In this document: positions 62,370 to 64,000 of the stretch, one piece after another | Position numbering within the stretch: the first letter of the stretch is position 1 | Layout of the letters: each line of letters starts with the position of its first letter | Origin: Erythrophleum ivorense | Taxonomy: Eukaryota; Streptophyta; Magnoliopsida; Fabales; Fabaceae | Length of the DNA: 64,000 bases | Direction: 5' to 3' | Assembly (NCBI GenBank): GCA_026724425.1 | Contig: JAIUCV010000278.1 | Coordinates: 124,001 to 188,000 of the forward strand | Notes under the pieces: model-generated | What the model was told of the DNA's origin: nothing | The model's input: only the letters and a program-made list of their open reading frames with translations | The model's database searches: none | Translations under genes and position numbers: made by a program

Positions 62370-62985
62370 ATAGTACAAGTTTATTGTTGTTATTTGGTTT
62401 AGATTTCAACTTTGAAATCTCTGCTATCAACATTTCAATTGTTTTGGAGAGATTACTAGACTCTCTCCCTTTATAAGTTCTTCGTAAAATTTTTGTTTGC
62501 ATCTTATGGAAGAAGATGAACAAAAAATAAATAAATAAATCAACTAATTTATCAAAGAAACTTGTTAAGCGTGCTTTCTCAATTAGACGAAGTACAAATT
62601 CTACCTTCCACTGCGTATGCAAGAGGCCATTAAATGGGCATGGCCTAAAGTCAAATGGCCACCACCATCCCTTTTGAATTTGGTTCAAATAAAGGGGCAT
62701 ACCTATCCCTTAGTACCTTCTTTCCAAAAGGTCGAGTGGCCTTTTTCAAAAGTACTTAATACTAAAATGCCACACTGTTAATCGTTGTTGACAATGCAAT
62801 CATGCATTATCACTCACAAGAACTGATTAAGGGTGATATCAGAGACTTTACTTTTTGTTGATTATTATGCAAAATAAATCTCAAAGTCCAGCACACAACG
62901 TGTATCCATAGAAAAAGAAGAATTTTACAACTACGCACATTTCCTAATTTCCTCTACATCATCTCCCTAGTACTTTCATCTTCGT
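62370..62985. other. Spacer between the LINE and the transporter gene
   Basis: No protein-like frame. The part next to 62989 is the likely 3' UTR of the transporter on the minus strand. Confidence 0.45.
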
Positions 62986-62988
62986 TTG

Positions 62989-63763
62989 TTACTGAGGATT
63001 GAAGAAGCTAACATTAATGCCAGTATCAATGATAACATAAATACTAGCAACGACCAATATGACACTAAGACACATCCCCAAGACTCCCAAGAACCAATTG
63101 ACACACCACGTCACACTATACTTGATTGGTTTCTTGGCCTTGAGCCACATGAAGCATGGATACGCCAATGTCAACGGCAATGCCACTCCTCCCACCAAAC
63201 CTGCCAGCCTTGACAAGAATGGAATCGCCACTCCTATCAAGAAAGACACGAATCCTGAAAACACCCGGAAAATTGACCGGAGCCACCACGGGCATGGCTT
63301 CTTCATCCTCCTAGTGTATTGTGACTCCATGTCATCGAAAATTGGCATGCCATAGATTTGAAATGAGCACAAACCGTTGATCACCACAAACAAGCTGGTG
63401 AACCCCAGTACAAATCTTGACACATCATGAGAATGATATTGGTATAGAGCTGTTAGTATTCCTTCATTTGATGGAATCTGTACAATTTCAGCCAAATGAA
63501 TTAGCTTAGTCTTATACTACAGAAACACGGATGCTAACACGGGACAGACACAAATACTATAATATGACAAAATTCATAATTTCACATCATATTTAATGAG
63601 TGTTCAATACGTGTCGGATATAGATATGTACCAGTTGCCCATAAGCCCAGTAGCCAGCAATGGCTAGGGGAAATAGGCAGGCAGCAATGATTGTGTAGGC
63701 AACCTTGACTCCTTTCCACATTGGAACGTGAGAGGGATTCTTCTCGCTCGAAGGCATTGTGGC
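62989..63763 (-). CDS. Amino acid transporter, AAAP/LHT type (3' two exons; 5' part outside window)
   Basis: Exons 63632-63763 and 62989-63477 join in phase and encode the C-terminal 206 residues. The first has ATMPSSEKNPSHVPMWKG and the membrane segment AYTIIAACLFPLAIAGYWAY. The second starts IPSNEGILTALYQYHSHD, then three or four membrane segments (FVLGFTSLFVVINGLCSFQI, VFSGFVSFLIGVAIPFL, LVGGVALPLTLAYPCFMW, FLGVLGMCLSVILVVASIYV) and ends ISFFNPQ-like (VSFFNPQ). This is the carboxyl half of plant lysine/histidine-transporter-like proteins, which are plasma-membrane H+/amino acid symporters; the substrate cannot be told from this part. The exon borders are AG at 63764-63765 and GT at 63630-63631. 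Upstream exons must lie beyond 64000, since 63764-64000 looks like intron. Confidence 0.9.
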
Positions 63764-64000
63764 CTGCAACATTCAACAAAACTCTTTCAAAATTATGATC
63801 GATGATGGCAAAGTTTGACCGTATATTAACCACTATATCATGTTGTCTAGGACCTCAATTCCCTCACTAATTCAAGACAATTGAGAGTGAAAGTGACTTT
63901 GCTTAGCTTAGGATAGAAAAACTAAACGGTCAATGTAGACAAATATTAATTGTGATCTAATGGGAAAACAAAAGAGTCGTATACTGATATCAATAGTGGA
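63764..64000 (-). other. Intron of the transporter gene running to the window edge
   Basis: No exon was seen between the acceptor at 63764-63765 and the right edge; the sequence is AT-rich. Confidence 0.55.

Noticed and set aside
63059..63355. 98-codon plus-strand frame
   Set aside because: Antisense shadow of the transporter's last exon.

Overview
This is nuclear DNA of a flowering plant, a eudicot with a transposon-rich genome. The evidence is multi-exon genes with GT-AG introns, AT-rich intergenic DNA, plant-specific families (F-box/DUF295, GDSL esterase/lipase, DHHC S-acyltransferase with PAT10-type sequence, LHT-type amino acid transporter) and plant transposon types (Ty1/copia, RTE and L1 LINEs, hAT, Mutator, Stowaway and PIF-like MITEs). 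The species cannot be fixed from the sequence. No rRNA, tRNA, CRISPR or bacterial-type feature was recognised.

Layout. 1-4 kb: decayed L1-type LINE. 4.6-5.4 kb: intact three-exon gene for a small divergent CRAL-TRIO (SEC14-like) protein (+). 5.9-7 kb: a perfect 120-bp tandem duplication and a long-TIR MITE. 7.8-8.9 kb: intact single-exon F-box/DUF295 gene (-). 11.6-36 kb: a minus-strand cluster of GDSL esterase/lipase copies (a remnant, two five-exon pseudogenes and one intact 371-codon gene at 31948-35956), with a broken F-box/DUF295 copy inside it. The cluster is stretched by insertions: a 3.2-kb LTR-like insert, a hAT MITE, a Mutator-like foldback element, two Stowaway MITEs, a PIF-like MITE and an RTE LINE. 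30.9-31.6 kb holds an unidentified broken coding stretch.

36.6-44.1 kb: an old Ty1/copia element (-) flanked by the 5-bp duplication GAAGG. Its PBS and 5' LTR are complete; its 3' LTR is cut short by a deletion that joins the RNase H region directly to the middle of the LTR.

46.1-58.0 kb: an intact eleven-exon gene for a DHHC protein S-acyltransferase (PAT10-like, 349 aa, +), whose ninth intron is 6.65 kb long because it contains a second, decayed copia element in the sense orientation. 59.5-62.4 kb: a second RTE LINE copy. 62.99 kb to the right edge: the last two exons of an amino acid transporter of the AAAP/LHT type (-), whose 5' part lies beyond the window.

The genes do not form a pathway. 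The main biology is local gene duplication with decay, and repeated transposon insertion that has mostly spared the reading frames of five host genes. No convincing new system was found; the best unexplained item is the broken coding stretch at 30867-31597.
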